Source: Candidatus Omnitrophota bacterium
Lineage (GTDB): Bacteria > Omnitrophota > Gorgyraeia > 2-02-FULL-51-18
Length of the DNA stretch: 42,483 nucleotides
Direction: 5' to 3'
Assembly: GCA_022072175.1 (NCBI GenBank)
Contig: JAJVIE010000007.1
Location: 1 to 42,483 of the forward strand
The notes under the pieces were generated by a model, which saw nothing but the letters and a program-made list of their open reading frames with translations, was not told the origin of the DNA and did no database searches. Every line of letters starts with the position of its first letter. Position 1 is the stretch's first letter. A program made the position numbers and the translations under genes. Shown here piece after piece: positions 6,577 to 12,749 of the stretch.

Positions 6577-6636
6577 GCATAACAATTCATTCAAGCCGAC
6601 CTCCCTTCGGTCGGCGGCTTAATTCTAGTGTTAGGC
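6577..6636 (+). repeat. attC 4 (classic type)
   Basis: Ends GCATAAC and GTTAGGC, spacer AATTC, inner boxes ATTCAAGC and GCTTAAT with an extra C on the left. It closely resembles the attC of aadA-type resistance cassettes. 60 bp. Confidence 0.95.
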
Positions 6637-6667
6637 GGCAACAGCCGTGACTATTGCCGCCGTCCCG

Positions 6668-6910
6668 TCACAGCCGACTTTCGTCCATCTTGTGGTCGCC
6701 GCACCAGTCCGTCACGAACACCGCTGGGAAGCCGGTCATCGTCGGGCAGTGGCGGCGGCAGCGCCCGAGCGGGCCTCGCGCATCCACTCGCGGGTTCTCT
6801 TTCTCGTCCTTCTGCGGGCCTTCTCGCACCGGGAGCGGCTTCACCACAAACCACATGCACGTTCCGCACTTCATGCCGCTGCTTCTGTGTTGCCAAGGGT
6901 CATTGCTCAT
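6668..6910 (-). CDS. Cysteine-motif small protein (cassette 5)
   Basis: An 80-residue protein, start ATG 6910 after GGAAG. It has CGTCMWF (residues 16-22) and GRCRRHCPTMTGFPAVFVTDWCGDHK towards the end, i.e. CxxC plus a second Cys/His pair, so a small zinc-binding fold is likely. Similar small proteins with a GRCRR...P...WCG-H layout occur in many phages and bacterial accessory regions, function unknown. Confidence 0.7.
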   Translation of the reverse strand: MSNDPWQHRSSGMKCGTCMWFVVKPLPVREGPQKDEKENPRVDARGPLGRCRRHCPTMTGFPAVFVTDWCGDHKMDESRL

Positions 6911-6932
6911 CTTTCTTCCTTTCAAAGTTCCC

Positions 6933-7004
6933 GCCTAACCCGGCGGTCAAGTGGGACGCTCCGCAAGCGATGCTTGCTCCGCGCCCCTTACCTCTACGTT
7001 GGCA
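6933..7004 (+). repeat. attC 5
   Basis: Ends GCCTAAC and GTTGGCA; inner boxes GTCAAGTGGG and CCCCTTAC with unpaired C and T on the left. 72 bp. Confidence 0.8.
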
Positions 7005-7807
7005 GGCAAAAGCATGTCGCCCTGCACCGCCGTATCGCCAGCGCCGACTTTTGCGAACAGTCCGCCCTGTCGGTGCGCGTCGTCTATGCGGCGGCACGCC
7101 ACATCAAAGTAATGGCGCTCCATCTCAATACCCACGAAACGCCGCCCAGTATTTACCGCAGAAACCCCGGTGGTGCCCGACCCCATGAACGGATCGAGAA
7201 TCGTCTGCCACTCATTCCGCACACTCACAACGTCATCCATCAGCGCAACCGGCTTCCCCGTTTGGTGTTCCTTCTCTGCCCCGTTCACCCGGTGAAAAAA
7301 CATCCCGTCCAGGCAATCGCCTTCCGCCAGGTGCCCGGTCAAAAGCGGGCCGCAGGTGCCCCACGCAATAAATTCAATGTTGCGGCGAAACCACCCCTTT
7401 ACGGGGCGCATGTCCGGGCCTTTGTACCACGGGGTAATCCCTCGGAAAACCCACCCCGAGACCTGCATTGCATCCACCACAGACGCCAAATTGCGCCAGT
7501 CGATGAAACACCCAAACCCAGCGCCATCGCTGCACAACCGCAGCGCCTTCGACATCCACCGTTCACACCACAACTCAAAGCTGCGCTGGTCTCTGTTGTC
7601 GCCGCTGAATGCGGCATACGTCCGCGCCGTCTCGTGCGAAATCTGGTACTTGCTCGTGGTTGGTGCGCTACGGTCGGAGCGGTAGGCACCGCCGCTGCTG
7701 TATGGCGGGTCGGTAATCACGGCATGCACCGGCTCAAGCCCTTCAAGTATTTCCAGCGCGTCGCCGTGCCACAGTTCGCAATTCCCGATTGTCACTTTCT
7801 CAGCCAT
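6947..7807 (-). CDS. Beta-class DNA methyltransferase (cassette 6)
   Basis: A 286-residue S-adenosylmethionine-dependent DNA methylase. The catalytic motif DPPY is at 33-36 and the cofactor motif DPFMGSGTTG at 205-214. This order, catalytic then cofactor-binding, defines the beta class, which methylates adenine N6 or cytosine N4. No restriction enzyme is adjacent, so it is a solitary phage methylase that probably hides phage DNA from host restriction. The start ATG 7807 is five bases from GGAG. The last 19 or so residues are encoded by attC 5 and are not part of the enzyme fold. Confidence 0.88.
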   Translation of the reverse strand: MAEKVTIGNCELWHGDALEILEGLEPVHAVITDPPYSSGGAYRSDRSAPTTSKYQISHETARTYAAFSGDNRDQRSFELWCERWMSKALRLCSDGAGFGCFIDWRNLASVVDAMQVSGWVFRGITPWYKGPDMRPVKGWFRRNIEFIAWGTCGPLLTGHLAEGDCLDGMFFHRVNGAEKEHQTGKPVALMDDVVSVRNEWQTILDPFMGSGTTGVSAVNTGRRFVGIEMERHYFDVACRRIDDAHRQGGLFAKVGAGDTAVQGDMLLPANVEVRGAEQASLAERPT

Positions 7808-7832
7808 CATCACTCCTTAGTTATGTTTTGTC

Positions 7833-7901
7833 TGCCAACCCGGCGCTCAACCGGACTCCGGGCGATGAGGCCGCCCGTCGCCGGTTAGCTCTACGTTAGG
7901 C
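7833..7901 (+). repeat. attC 6
   Basis: Ends TGCCAAC and GTTAGGC; inner boxes CTCAACCGG and CCGGTTAG with an extra C on the left. 69 bp. Confidence 0.9.
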
Positions 7902-8110
7902 GTCGCGTGGAACAGCGCAAAGTCTCTCCGCTCTTCGTGGTATCTGGCTTGGTCGGCGTCACCTTCCTCGTCACTCCATGCGTCTCGCTGCTCTTCGTGG
8001 TGCTCTGCAATCCGGTGCAGGACTTCGCGCAGCCTGTCGCGCTCACGGCACGCGCAGTTTCTGCAATCGCAGTCCGGTAGCGGGTCGTGCGGCTCTATCA
8101 GATCATCCAT
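7847..8110 (-). CDS. Acidic Cys-rich hypothetical protein (cassette 7)
   Basis: An 87-residue protein starting at ATG 8110, seven bases after GGAG. CDCRNCACRERDRL (residues 14-27) may bind a metal; the following helix is rich in charged residues (EHHEEQRDAWSDEEGDAD). About 18 residues at the C-terminus come from attC 6. Not recognised. Confidence 0.6.
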   Translation of the reverse strand: MDDLIEPHDPLPDCDCRNCACRERDRLREVLHRIAEHHEEQRDAWSDEEGDADQARYHEERRDFALFHATPNVELTGDGRPHRPESG

Positions 8111-8133
8111 AGTCAGTCTCCGTAGTACGGCTG

Positions 8134-8192
8134 GCCGAACCCGCCATTGAACCCGGACGCCCTACGGGCGCCGGTTAATTTATTCGTTATGC
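8134..8192 (+). repeat. attC 7
   Basis: Ends GCCGAAC and GTTATGC; inner boxes ATTGAACC and GGTTAAT with an extra G on the left. Left half closely matches attC 3. 59 bp. Confidence 0.88.
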
Positions 8193-8447
8193 CGCACGGG
8201 TCGCGGCGATCAGGAAATCCCATGCGTGCTTCGGGTTCCCCGTTTCTGCCACTCCTGCAATCGCTGCCCGTCCCAGTACGTCATGCGGTAGTTCAGCCGG
8301 GACAACCGCAAAGCCCGCACGGGTCAAGGCCGCGATCAGTTTCACCGGCCAGTCCTCAAGCGGCACGTCTTGGCTGTCCATCGCGCATGCTGCTTCGTAG
8401 AGTGCTTCGCGTGGGGTTTCAATCGGGCTGTAGTAACCTTGTTCCAT
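8187..8447 (-). CDS. Duplicated 86-residue cassette protein, copy B (cassette 8)
   Basis: Same length, same start context (CCGGAGAACGAC before ATG) and same stop in the attC box as the protein at 6297-6557; only about eight residues differ. The attC sites of the two cassettes differ, so this is not a recent tandem duplication of a whole cassette. Divergence is scattered, fitting two independently acquired variants under protein-level selection. Confidence 0.75.
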   Translation of the reverse strand: MEQGYYSPIETPREALYEAACAMDSQDVPLEDWPVKLIAALTRAGFAVVPAELPHDVLGRAAIAGVAETGNPKHAWDFLIAATRAA

Positions 8448-8466
8448 GTCGTTCTCCGGTGGTGCG

Positions 8467-8526
8467 GTCTAACAATTCAATCAACCGGAAGCCGCTTCGC
8501 GGCTCCGGTTATTTCAGGCGTTAGAG
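8467..8526 (+). repeat. attC 8
   Basis: Ends GTCTAAC and GTTAGAG, spacer AATTC; inner boxes ATCAACCGG and CCGGTTAT with an extra C on the left; stem AGCCG-CTTCG-CGGCT. 60 bp. Confidence 0.93.
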
Positions 8527-8819
8527 CGCATGACCCGCTCCCGCTCCTTGTCCTTGTTGTCCTTGCGGAAGTCGATGCCGAGGCCGTGGTATCGCGCCGA
8601 GTCGTTCGCAATCTCAAGCACGTTCGCCAGCGCAGCCATTCGCTTCCCTCGCTCGGGGCTTTCCGGCTTCCGCATTTCCTCGTCCAGCCAAACTAAGTGC
8701 CTCAGCACGTGGTCGGTCAGCGCCTTGAGGTGTGTGCGCTGGTTGCGCATGTCGCGCTTCTGCTTCTTGCAGGCAGCGCAGTCGTGGCCTACACAGCCAA
8801 TCAGTTTTGGTTTCTTCAT
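8514..8819 (-). CDS. Helical protein with CxxC (cassette 9)
   Basis: A 101-residue, strongly charged helical protein. N-terminal GCVGHDCAACKKQKRD (residues 8-23) holds a possible zinc site; the rest suggests a coiled coil (HLKALTDHVLRHLVWLDEEM). The stop lies four codons inside attC 8. No family is recognised. Confidence 0.6.
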   Translation of the reverse strand: MKKPKLIGCVGHDCAACKKQKRDMRNQRTHLKALTDHVLRHLVWLDEEMRKPESPERGKRMAALANVLEIANDSARYHGLGIDFRKDNKDKERERVMRSNA

Positions 8820-8843
8820 GCTCTATATCCTTCGTTGCCTGCG

Positions 8844-8910
8844 CTCTAACCCTACGCTCAACCGGAGCTTCGCCAAAAGCGGCTCAGCCCCCTCACTTTT
8901 TGCGTTATGC
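8844..8910 (+). repeat. attC 9 (degenerate)
   Basis: Ends CTCTAAC and GTTATGC are good; the interior pairs poorly (GAGC/GCTC stem only), so its orientation cannot be read with confidence. 67 bp. Confidence 0.65.
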
Positions 8911-9267
8911 CTCTTCAAAATCCACGCTCTCGCTGCAGTATCCGTTGCTCTCACCGTACCAGCGAATGTCCACGTACCCCTTGCGCGTGGCGAACTTGTA
9001 GAACGTCCAAGTGAAGCTGTCTTGGCATTCCTTCGTCACGCCCACCGGGTTCTCGGTGCTGGTCGCCTCTTCGGCAATCAGAATCGGCTCGCCAATCAAG
9101 TCGCTCAGGTCGCCAACGATGTCTTCAACCGTCACTGACTCGCAGCAGTCTTGCGAGTGGCACAGCTTGTACCGCTTGCCTTCGTTGGTGATGAAAACAA
9201 TCTCGTCGTCGCCAACTTGCTCAACCTTCGTCAGCGTCTTTCCAATCAGGTCTTTCAGTTCTGCCAT
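8905..9267 (-). CDS. DUF7448-like protein (cassette 10)
   Basis: A 120-residue protein, start ATG 9267 after AAGGA. The pattern GKTLTKVEQVGDDEIVF, then CHSQDCCESV near residue 46, then a DIVGDLSDLIGEPILIAEE stretch, matches small phage proteins grouped as DUF7448 (assigned from memory of the family pattern). The core QDCCESV is very characteristic. Mostly beta strands, cytoplasmic; role unknown. TAA in the attC end box is its stop. Confidence 0.75.
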   Translation of the reverse strand: MAELKDLIGKTLTKVEQVGDDEIVFITNEGKRYKLCHSQDCCESVTVEDIVGDLSDLIGEPILIAEEATSTENPVGVTKECQDSFTWTFYKFATRKGYVDIRWYGESNGYCSESVDFEEA

Positions 9268-9280
9268 TTCGTTATCCTTA

Positions 9281-9553
9281 TCAATCGCCAGAGGCATAAC
9301 CCGGCAGTCCAGCGGACGCCGTGCCGGCGCCGCTGACTTTTGCGTTAGAACTCACGCCCGTTACGCGGCAGAGCTTGTTGCGCAATACCGAAATCTCAGC
9401 CGCCAGGTCTTCGATCTTGCCGAGATGAAAATAGCTGATCTCTGTCGCGCCTTCATGTACCGCTTTGAGCACCGTAAGCCGTGCCTCCTTGTCGGTGATG
9501 GCGTCTTCGAGTGCCTCGATCTTCTGTTTCTTCGTTTTGAATGCCAAAAACAT
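9281..9553 (-). CDS. Coiled-coil protein (cassette 11)
   Basis: A 90-residue protein from ATG 9553 after GGAG. Residues 8-60 form a long heptad-like helix (KQKIEALEDAITDKEARL, LGKIEDLAAEISVLRNKL). Residues 68 to the end are encoded by attC 10 and the spacer beyond it, giving the same NAKVSGAGTASAGLPG tail as the DUF551 protein at 5588. It is the cassette furthest from attI and so perhaps the oldest. Confidence 0.6.
   Translation of the reverse strand: MFLAFKTKKQKIEALEDAITDKEARLTVLKAVHEGATEISYFHLGKIEDLAAEISVLRNKLCRVTGVSSNAKVSGAGTASAGLPGYASGD
9294..9350 (+). repeat. attC 10
   Basis: Ends GCATAAC and GTTAGAA; inner boxes GTCCAGCGG and CCGCTGAC. The interior is the same as attC 2. 57 bp. Confidence 0.9.
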
Positions 9554-9573
9554 TGCGCTTCTCCTTCCCTGAG

Positions 9574-9657
9574 TTCTAACCATGCGGTCAACCTTCGTTC
9601 GCTTCGCTCACCGGACTGGCCGAAAAGCCGGCCAGCCGGTTAATTCAAACGTTAGCC
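9574..9657 (+). repeat. attC 11 (terminal)
   Basis: Ends TTCTAAC and GTTAGCC; inner boxes GTCAACC and GGTTAAT; long inner stem CTGGCCG-AAAA-GCCGGCCAG region. 84 bp. The sequence after it, GTTAGCCGTCATAGCAGCC, is the same 19 bases as at the start of cassette 2 (4768). Confidence 0.85.
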
Positions 9658-9677
9658 GTCATAGCAGCCAATCAGCA

Positions 9678-9854
9678 TTACCCCTCATACTTCCCCCAAG
9701 CCATCCGATACGATGCAAAGTGTTTCTGCACATGCCTCGGCAGTTTGTCGCGCTTCACCCACAGAGAAACATTTTGCTGCGTATAGCCTAGCTCCTGCGC
9801 TGCTTTTTTCTGCGTGCCGAAATATCGGACAAGCTGTTTAGGTGTGTAGTTCAT
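9678..9854 (-). CDS. Cro-like helix-turn-helix repressor
   Basis: A 58-residue DNA-binding protein. YFGTQKKAAQELGYTQQNVSLWVK (about residues 11-34) is a helix-turn-helix of the Cro type, followed by a short tail. It begins 10 bases from a palindrome AAGCACA-N6-TGTGCTT that also overlaps the -35 box of the opposing rightward promoter, so it probably represses both itself and the replication operon. It lies directly upstream of the cassette array on the same strand, so its promoter may also drive the cassettes. No CI partner is visible. Confidence 0.82.
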   Translation of the reverse strand: MNYTPKQLVRYFGTQKKAAQELGYTQQNVSLWVKRDKLPRHVQKHFASYRMAWGKYEG

Positions 9855-9864
9855 GGCTTCATTA

Positions 9865-9884
9865 AAGCACATATTTTTGTGCTT
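9865..9884. promoter_or_regulatory. Operator palindrome, probably bound by the Cro-like protein
   Basis: Arms AAGCACA (9865-9871) and TGTGCTT (9878-9884) are perfect inverted copies around six bases. It lies between the Cro-like start and the rightward promoter, with its right arm overlapping the -35 box by two bases. Confidence 0.7.
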
Positions 9885-9911
9885 GACAAGTATTTTGTTT
9901 GCGGCTATGCT
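9883..9911 (+). promoter_or_regulatory. Rightward early promoter
   Basis: Consensus -35 TTGACA (9883-9888), 17-base spacer, -10 TATGCT (9906-9911). It points to the replication operon starting at 10090 through a leader of roughly 170 bases that contains a GC-rich hairpin near 10017-10035 but no gene I can support. Confidence 0.85.
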
Positions 9912-10089
9912 TGAACTGTCCGGCGCAATTCTGACCTGCGACTGGATAGCATGTGATAGGCGACGCCACTCTGCTTGTCCTGAAAAGGCTCCAGTGCAGA
10001 TTAACATGCCACGACACACCACGGCGCAACCGTGCTTTTGATGTGGGCCGGAGAGCGTAACCGGCGCATACAACTACAGAAGGACTGTC

Positions 10090-10287
10090 ATGCACTGCCT
10101 GATTTTCGAACAGCTAGAGCCGGTTCCAGTCCGCCAGTTTAAACACGGCGAGAAGGATTACACCGAGTACGCCGCTAATTTCCGCTTCGTGAAGCGGCTG
10201 GACAATGTGCGCTGGAAGGGCCTGGCATGGGACGAGGCTAAGAAACTTGTGGCGCATCCTGTGCTGCAATTTATCGGAGAGGAATGA
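10090..10287 (+). CDS. Hypothetical protein, first of the replication operon
   Basis: A 65-residue protein after AAGGA. Mixed charge with EYAANFRFVKRLDNVRWKGLAWDEAKKL in the middle. No family recognised. Its stop overlaps the next start region, marking the beginning of a tightly packed operon. Confidence 0.65.
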   Translation: MHCLIFEQLEPVPVRQFKHGEKDYTEYAANFRFVKRLDNVRWKGLAWDEAKKLVAHPVLQFIGEE

Positions 10288-10532
10288 TGGAACTCGAAAG
10301 CTTGAACATTACAAGGGTATCGTGGGGCGATAATGCCGGAAAACTGGACGGCAACATCATGTTCAAAAACCCGAAGGGAAAAGTTCAAATTATTCTGAGT
10401 GATTCAGCGGCGCAACGTATCCTAGAGATATGCGCCGAAGGACTTGTCGAAACCGCGAAGACGGTCGCTAACGAATTGACAGCCGAGATTATCTCTCACG
10501 GCGGGAATTTACTGATGGTGGATAAAGAATGA
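10287..10532 (+). CDS. Hypothetical protein
   Basis: An 81-residue protein (82 if ATG 10284 is used; both follow GGAGAGGA). It reads like a small beta sheet followed by a helix: LNITRVSWGDNAGKLDG, GKVQIILSDSAAQRILEICA, VETAKTVANELTAEII. Proteins of this kind sit beside annealing and nuclease genes in phage recombination modules. No function is assigned. Confidence 0.65.
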   Translation: MELESLNITRVSWGDNAGKLDGNIMFKNPKGKVQIILSDSAAQRILEICAEGLVETAKTVANELTAEIISHGGNLLMVDKE

Positions 10533-10600
10533 TGGACGTCGACTACGTAATCCTGTTCTGCATCGTCAGCTTCATGGCTGGCTATTACCTCGGAGAGTGA
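10529..10600 (+). CDS. 23-residue membrane peptide
   Basis: Overlaps the upstream stop by four bases and ends one base before the next start. VDYVILFCIVSFMAGYYLG is a single membrane helix. The coupling on both sides supports real translation; short membrane peptides like this are frequent in phage early operons. Confidence 0.5.
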   Translation: MMDVDYVILFCIVSFMAGYYLGE

Positions 10601-10601
10601 A

Positions 10602-11099
10602 ATGAGCTTACCCGCGCTGTACCAGCTTACCCGCGAATATCAAGAGGCATACGAGACTCTGGCTGATATGAATCTGCCGGAAGAAGTGATGCACGATACG
10701 CTCGAAGGATTGCAGGGTGAGATTGAGAAGAAGGCTGAGAACGTCGCTTGCGTCATCCGCAACTTCGAGAGCATGGCCGAGCAGATCAAGCAAGCCGAGA
10801 AGCAACTGAAGCAACGCCGTGACGCATACGAACACAGGGCCGAGCATATCCGCGCTTACCTGCTGCACAACATGCAGGCTTGCGGCATCAGCAAGATAGA
10901 ATCGCCGTGGTTCAAGATTGCCGTGCGCGACAATCCCGAGTCGGTGGAGATTACCGGCGCTGTCCCGCCCGAATACATGAGGCAACCTGAACCGCCGCCG
11001 CCAGCACCGGACAAGGCCATGATTAAGGCCGATCTCAAGGACGGCAAGCAGTTTGACTTTGCGCGGCTTACGCGCACTCAACGTGTGGAGATCAAATGA
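10602..11099 (+). CDS. Gp157-family protein
   Basis: A 165-residue protein of the siphovirus Gp157 type: LPALYQLTREYQEAYETLAD at the start, a long central coiled coil (about residues 40-90), YLLHNMQACGISKIESPWFKIAVRDNPESVEI, and a KADLKDGK segment towards the end. In Streptococcus phages the family has been linked to phage resistance; in most phages it sits in the recombination module. It overlaps the ERF gene by four bases. Confidence 0.85.
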   Translation: MSLPALYQLTREYQEAYETLADMNLPEEVMHDTLEGLQGEIEKKAENVACVIRNFESMAEQIKQAEKQLKQRRDAYEHRAEHIRAYLLHNMQACGISKIESPWFKIAVRDNPESVEITGAVPPEYMRQPEPPPPAPDKAMIKADLKDGKQFDFARLTRTQRVEIK

Positions 11100-11794
11100 G
11101 CGAAAATCTAGGAGTCTACAAGGCCATTGCAGCAGTAACAGCGGCAATGGCTAAGGAAGGCATCGGAAAGGGCCGGAAGAACCAGCAGCAGGGCTATTCC
11201 TTCCGAGGCATTGACGACGTATATAACGTTCTGTCTGGCATGTTGGCAACTGCCGGCCTGTGCATCATCCCTCGCATTCTGTCCCGCGTATGTGAGGAAC
11301 GGACGACGAAAAGCGGAAGCGCGTTGTTCTACGTGACAGTAGAAGCGGAATATGATTTGGTTTCCGCCGAGGATGGAAGCAAGCATACCGCCAAGGTATT
11401 TGGCGAAGCAATGGACAGCGCCGACAAGGCCACAAACAAAGCCATGAGCGCGGCTTACAAATACATGGCGTTCCAAACCTTCGCCATACCGACAGAGGGC
11501 GACAACGACGCCGACTCTGTAACGCATGTTGTTGTACCAGCAGCAAAGGCTCCAACGCCATACGACTACGACGCCGCCCTAGATGCCATGCGCGCCGCCA
11601 AGTCCGAAGCGCAGCTTAAGGCCGCATACGTTCCAGCCGCCAAGCGCGCCAAGACTGACGGCGACGCTGCCATGCTGGACGTGCTGACCAAGGTCAAGGA
11701 TGAGTGTAAGGAGGCGATGGCTGGAAGCATTACTGGCGATCCGAGCGAAGGCGATCTTAACATTCCAGCATTGGGCGGAAAGGCGGTTATATGA
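11096..11794 (+). CDS. erf: ERF-family single-strand annealing protein
   Basis: A 232-residue recombinase of the P22 Erf type. Typical signatures are GIGKGRKNQQQGYSFRGIDD (22-41), YVTVEAEYDLVSAEDGS and GEAMDSADKATNKAMSAAYKYM (about 102-123). Erf proteins form rings that anneal complementary DNA strands and help circularise or recombine phage genomes. The C-terminal third is a variable helical tail. It is translationally coupled to the genes on both sides. Confidence 0.9.
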   Translation: MSENLGVYKAIAAVTAAMAKEGIGKGRKNQQQGYSFRGIDDVYNVLSGMLATAGLCIIPRILSRVCEERTTKSGSALFYVTVEAEYDLVSAEDGSKHTAKVFGEAMDSADKATNKAMSAAYKYMAFQTFAIPTEGDNDADSVTHVVVPAAKAPTPYDYDAALDAMRAAKSEAQLKAAYVPAAKRAKTDGDAAMLDVLTKVKDECKEAMAGSITGDPSEGDLNIPALGGKAVI

Positions 11795-12108
11795 CACATC
11801 CAGAAACCAGACAGCTACGCGAGGACGAAAACGAATACCAGCGCGGCCTAGACGCGGCGGAGGAACGGCAAGTTGAGATCGATAAGGAAGTATCGTATAT
11901 CCGCAATGACATCGCTTGCAAGAACCAGCATCATCAATTCGTTGAAGACTGGTATGCTGATCCGGCTGGCGAGTTTGCAGCGATTATACGCATGGCGTGC
12001 CTCTACAACCGCGCACAGGCCGCGCAACTTGGCGAGGCGATACAGACCATCGTAAATGACAAAATCCGTCAGGTTGCCGAGATTACCGTGGATCGGAGGC
12101 TGAAATGA
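11791..12108 (+). CDS. Helical hypothetical protein of recombination module
   Basis: A 105-residue protein coupled to ERF by an ATGA overlap. Mostly charged helices (EDENEYQRGLDAAEERQVEIDKEV, AAQLGEAIQTIVNDKIRQVAEI). No motif is recognised. Position between ERF and a small protein suggests an accessory recombination role. Confidence 0.6.
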   Translation: MTHPETRQLREDENEYQRGLDAAEERQVEIDKEVSYIRNDIACKNQHHQFVEDWYADPAGEFAAIIRMACLYNRAQAAQLGEAIQTIVNDKIRQVAEITVDRRLK

Positions 12109-12266
12109 ACCGCCTATATCGTTACTGGCTTATATTCCTTCGCTATGCAAACGCTATCGACCTGCACAGCGCGAAGGCATCAGGCAACCACGACGTAGCT
12201 GCGTGGTGCAGACTGCGGATATCGCAGATTGACAACGAGATAGATATACTGCGGATGCAGGGGTGA
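12105..12266 (+). CDS. 53-residue protein at left edge of cassette array 2
   Basis: Starts in an ATGA overlap and ends two bases before the terminal attC of the second array. It has an aromatic N-terminus (LYRYWLIFLRYANAIDLHSAK), which may be an amphipathic helix. It is the last backbone gene before the inserted cassettes, so the array sits exactly between two phage genes. Confidence 0.6.
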   Translation: MNRLYRYWLIFLRYANAIDLHSAKASGNHDVAAWCRLRISQIDNEIDILRMQG

Positions 12267-12267
12267 C

Positions 12268-12326
12268 GGCTGACTTTGACATAACCGGCGCGCTTTAGCG
12301 CGTCCGAGTTGATGGAAATGTTAGGC
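12268..12326 (-). repeat. attC (array 2, terminal)
   Basis: Read on the minus strand: GCCTAAC, inner boxes ATCAACTCGG and CCGGTTAT with an extra C on the left, stem GCGC-TAAA-GCGC, and a decayed end box GTCAGCC. Orientation is opposite to array 1. 59 bp. Confidence 0.75.
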
Positions 12327-12344
12327 ACTGACTTGGAGGAAAGA

Positions 12345-12749
12345 ATGAGTTGCAAACATGGAAATTGGGAACCTTGCGAGGACTGCGAGGAAGAAGATAG
12401 ACGCGAACAGTTGGCATATGAGCGCGGCTTTGCGGCTGGCGTGACCGCTGCCACACAGAAATACCCAAACGCAACCGACGATAGACGGTGGCGCATTGAG
12501 GCAGATGGGTATGTGTTGCGTGGTGTGACAATGTGGCATTTTTGCGAGGCAAACGGGTACACCACTACCGACAGATGCACTATTGGGAACATGCGAGACG
12601 GGGAAACTGTGCGCATTGGTTCTAGGGCGATTACACGCGGTGATCGGTGGGTGCCTAACGCCGAATTGAGGGGCGCGGAGCCGATAGGCGCAGCGTCCCT
12701 CTCGAATGACGTGTTAGGCACGGGAGGTAGAGATGACACGGGAAATTGA
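12345..12749 (+). CDS. Cassette protein with Cys motifs (array 2)
   Basis: A 134-residue protein from ATG 12345 after GGAGG. The start CKHGNWEPCEDCEEED holds CxxC-type metal ligands; ERGFAAGVTAATQKY follows, a pattern seen in small phage zinc-containing proteins. Residues from about 103 onwards are encoded by the attC at 12653 and the beginning of the next cassette, and overlap the next start by 17 bases. Confidence 0.65.
   Translation: MSCKHGNWEPCEDCEEEDRREQLAYERGFAAGVTAATQKYPNATDDRRWRIEADGYVLRGVTMWHFCEANGYTTTDRCTIGNMRDGETVRIGSRAITRGDRWVPNAELRGAEPIGAASLSNDVLGTGGRDDTGN
12653..12719 (-). repeat. attC (array 2, internal)
   Basis: Ends GCCTAAC and GTTAGGC on both strands. Minus-strand inner boxes ATTCGAGAGGG and CCCTCAAT, with the extra bases on the left. 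67 bp. Confidence 0.88.

Larger units (their letters stand above)
4466..9657 (+). mobile_element. Integron-type cassette array 1 (11 attC sites)
   Basis: Eleven attC sites at 4706, 5586, 6233, 6577, 6933, 7833, 8134, 8467, 8844, 9294 and 9574 define eleven cassettes of about 0.3 to 0.9 kb carrying 12 genes, one per cassette except 5637-6296, which has two. Ten of the eleven sites have an extra base in the left inner box on the plus strand, as in the aadA1 attC, so the array is oriented left to right from attI at 4466. All genes nevertheless run on the minus strand. There is no integrase, so it would be classed as a CALIN-like array. Confidence 0.88.

Noticed and set aside
4589-7888. Long plus-strand ORFs within array 1 (up to 413 residues)
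   Set aside because: They cross several attC sites, are basic and Arg/Ser/Pro-rich, and lie opposite genes with recognised enzyme motifs; they are antisense shadows.
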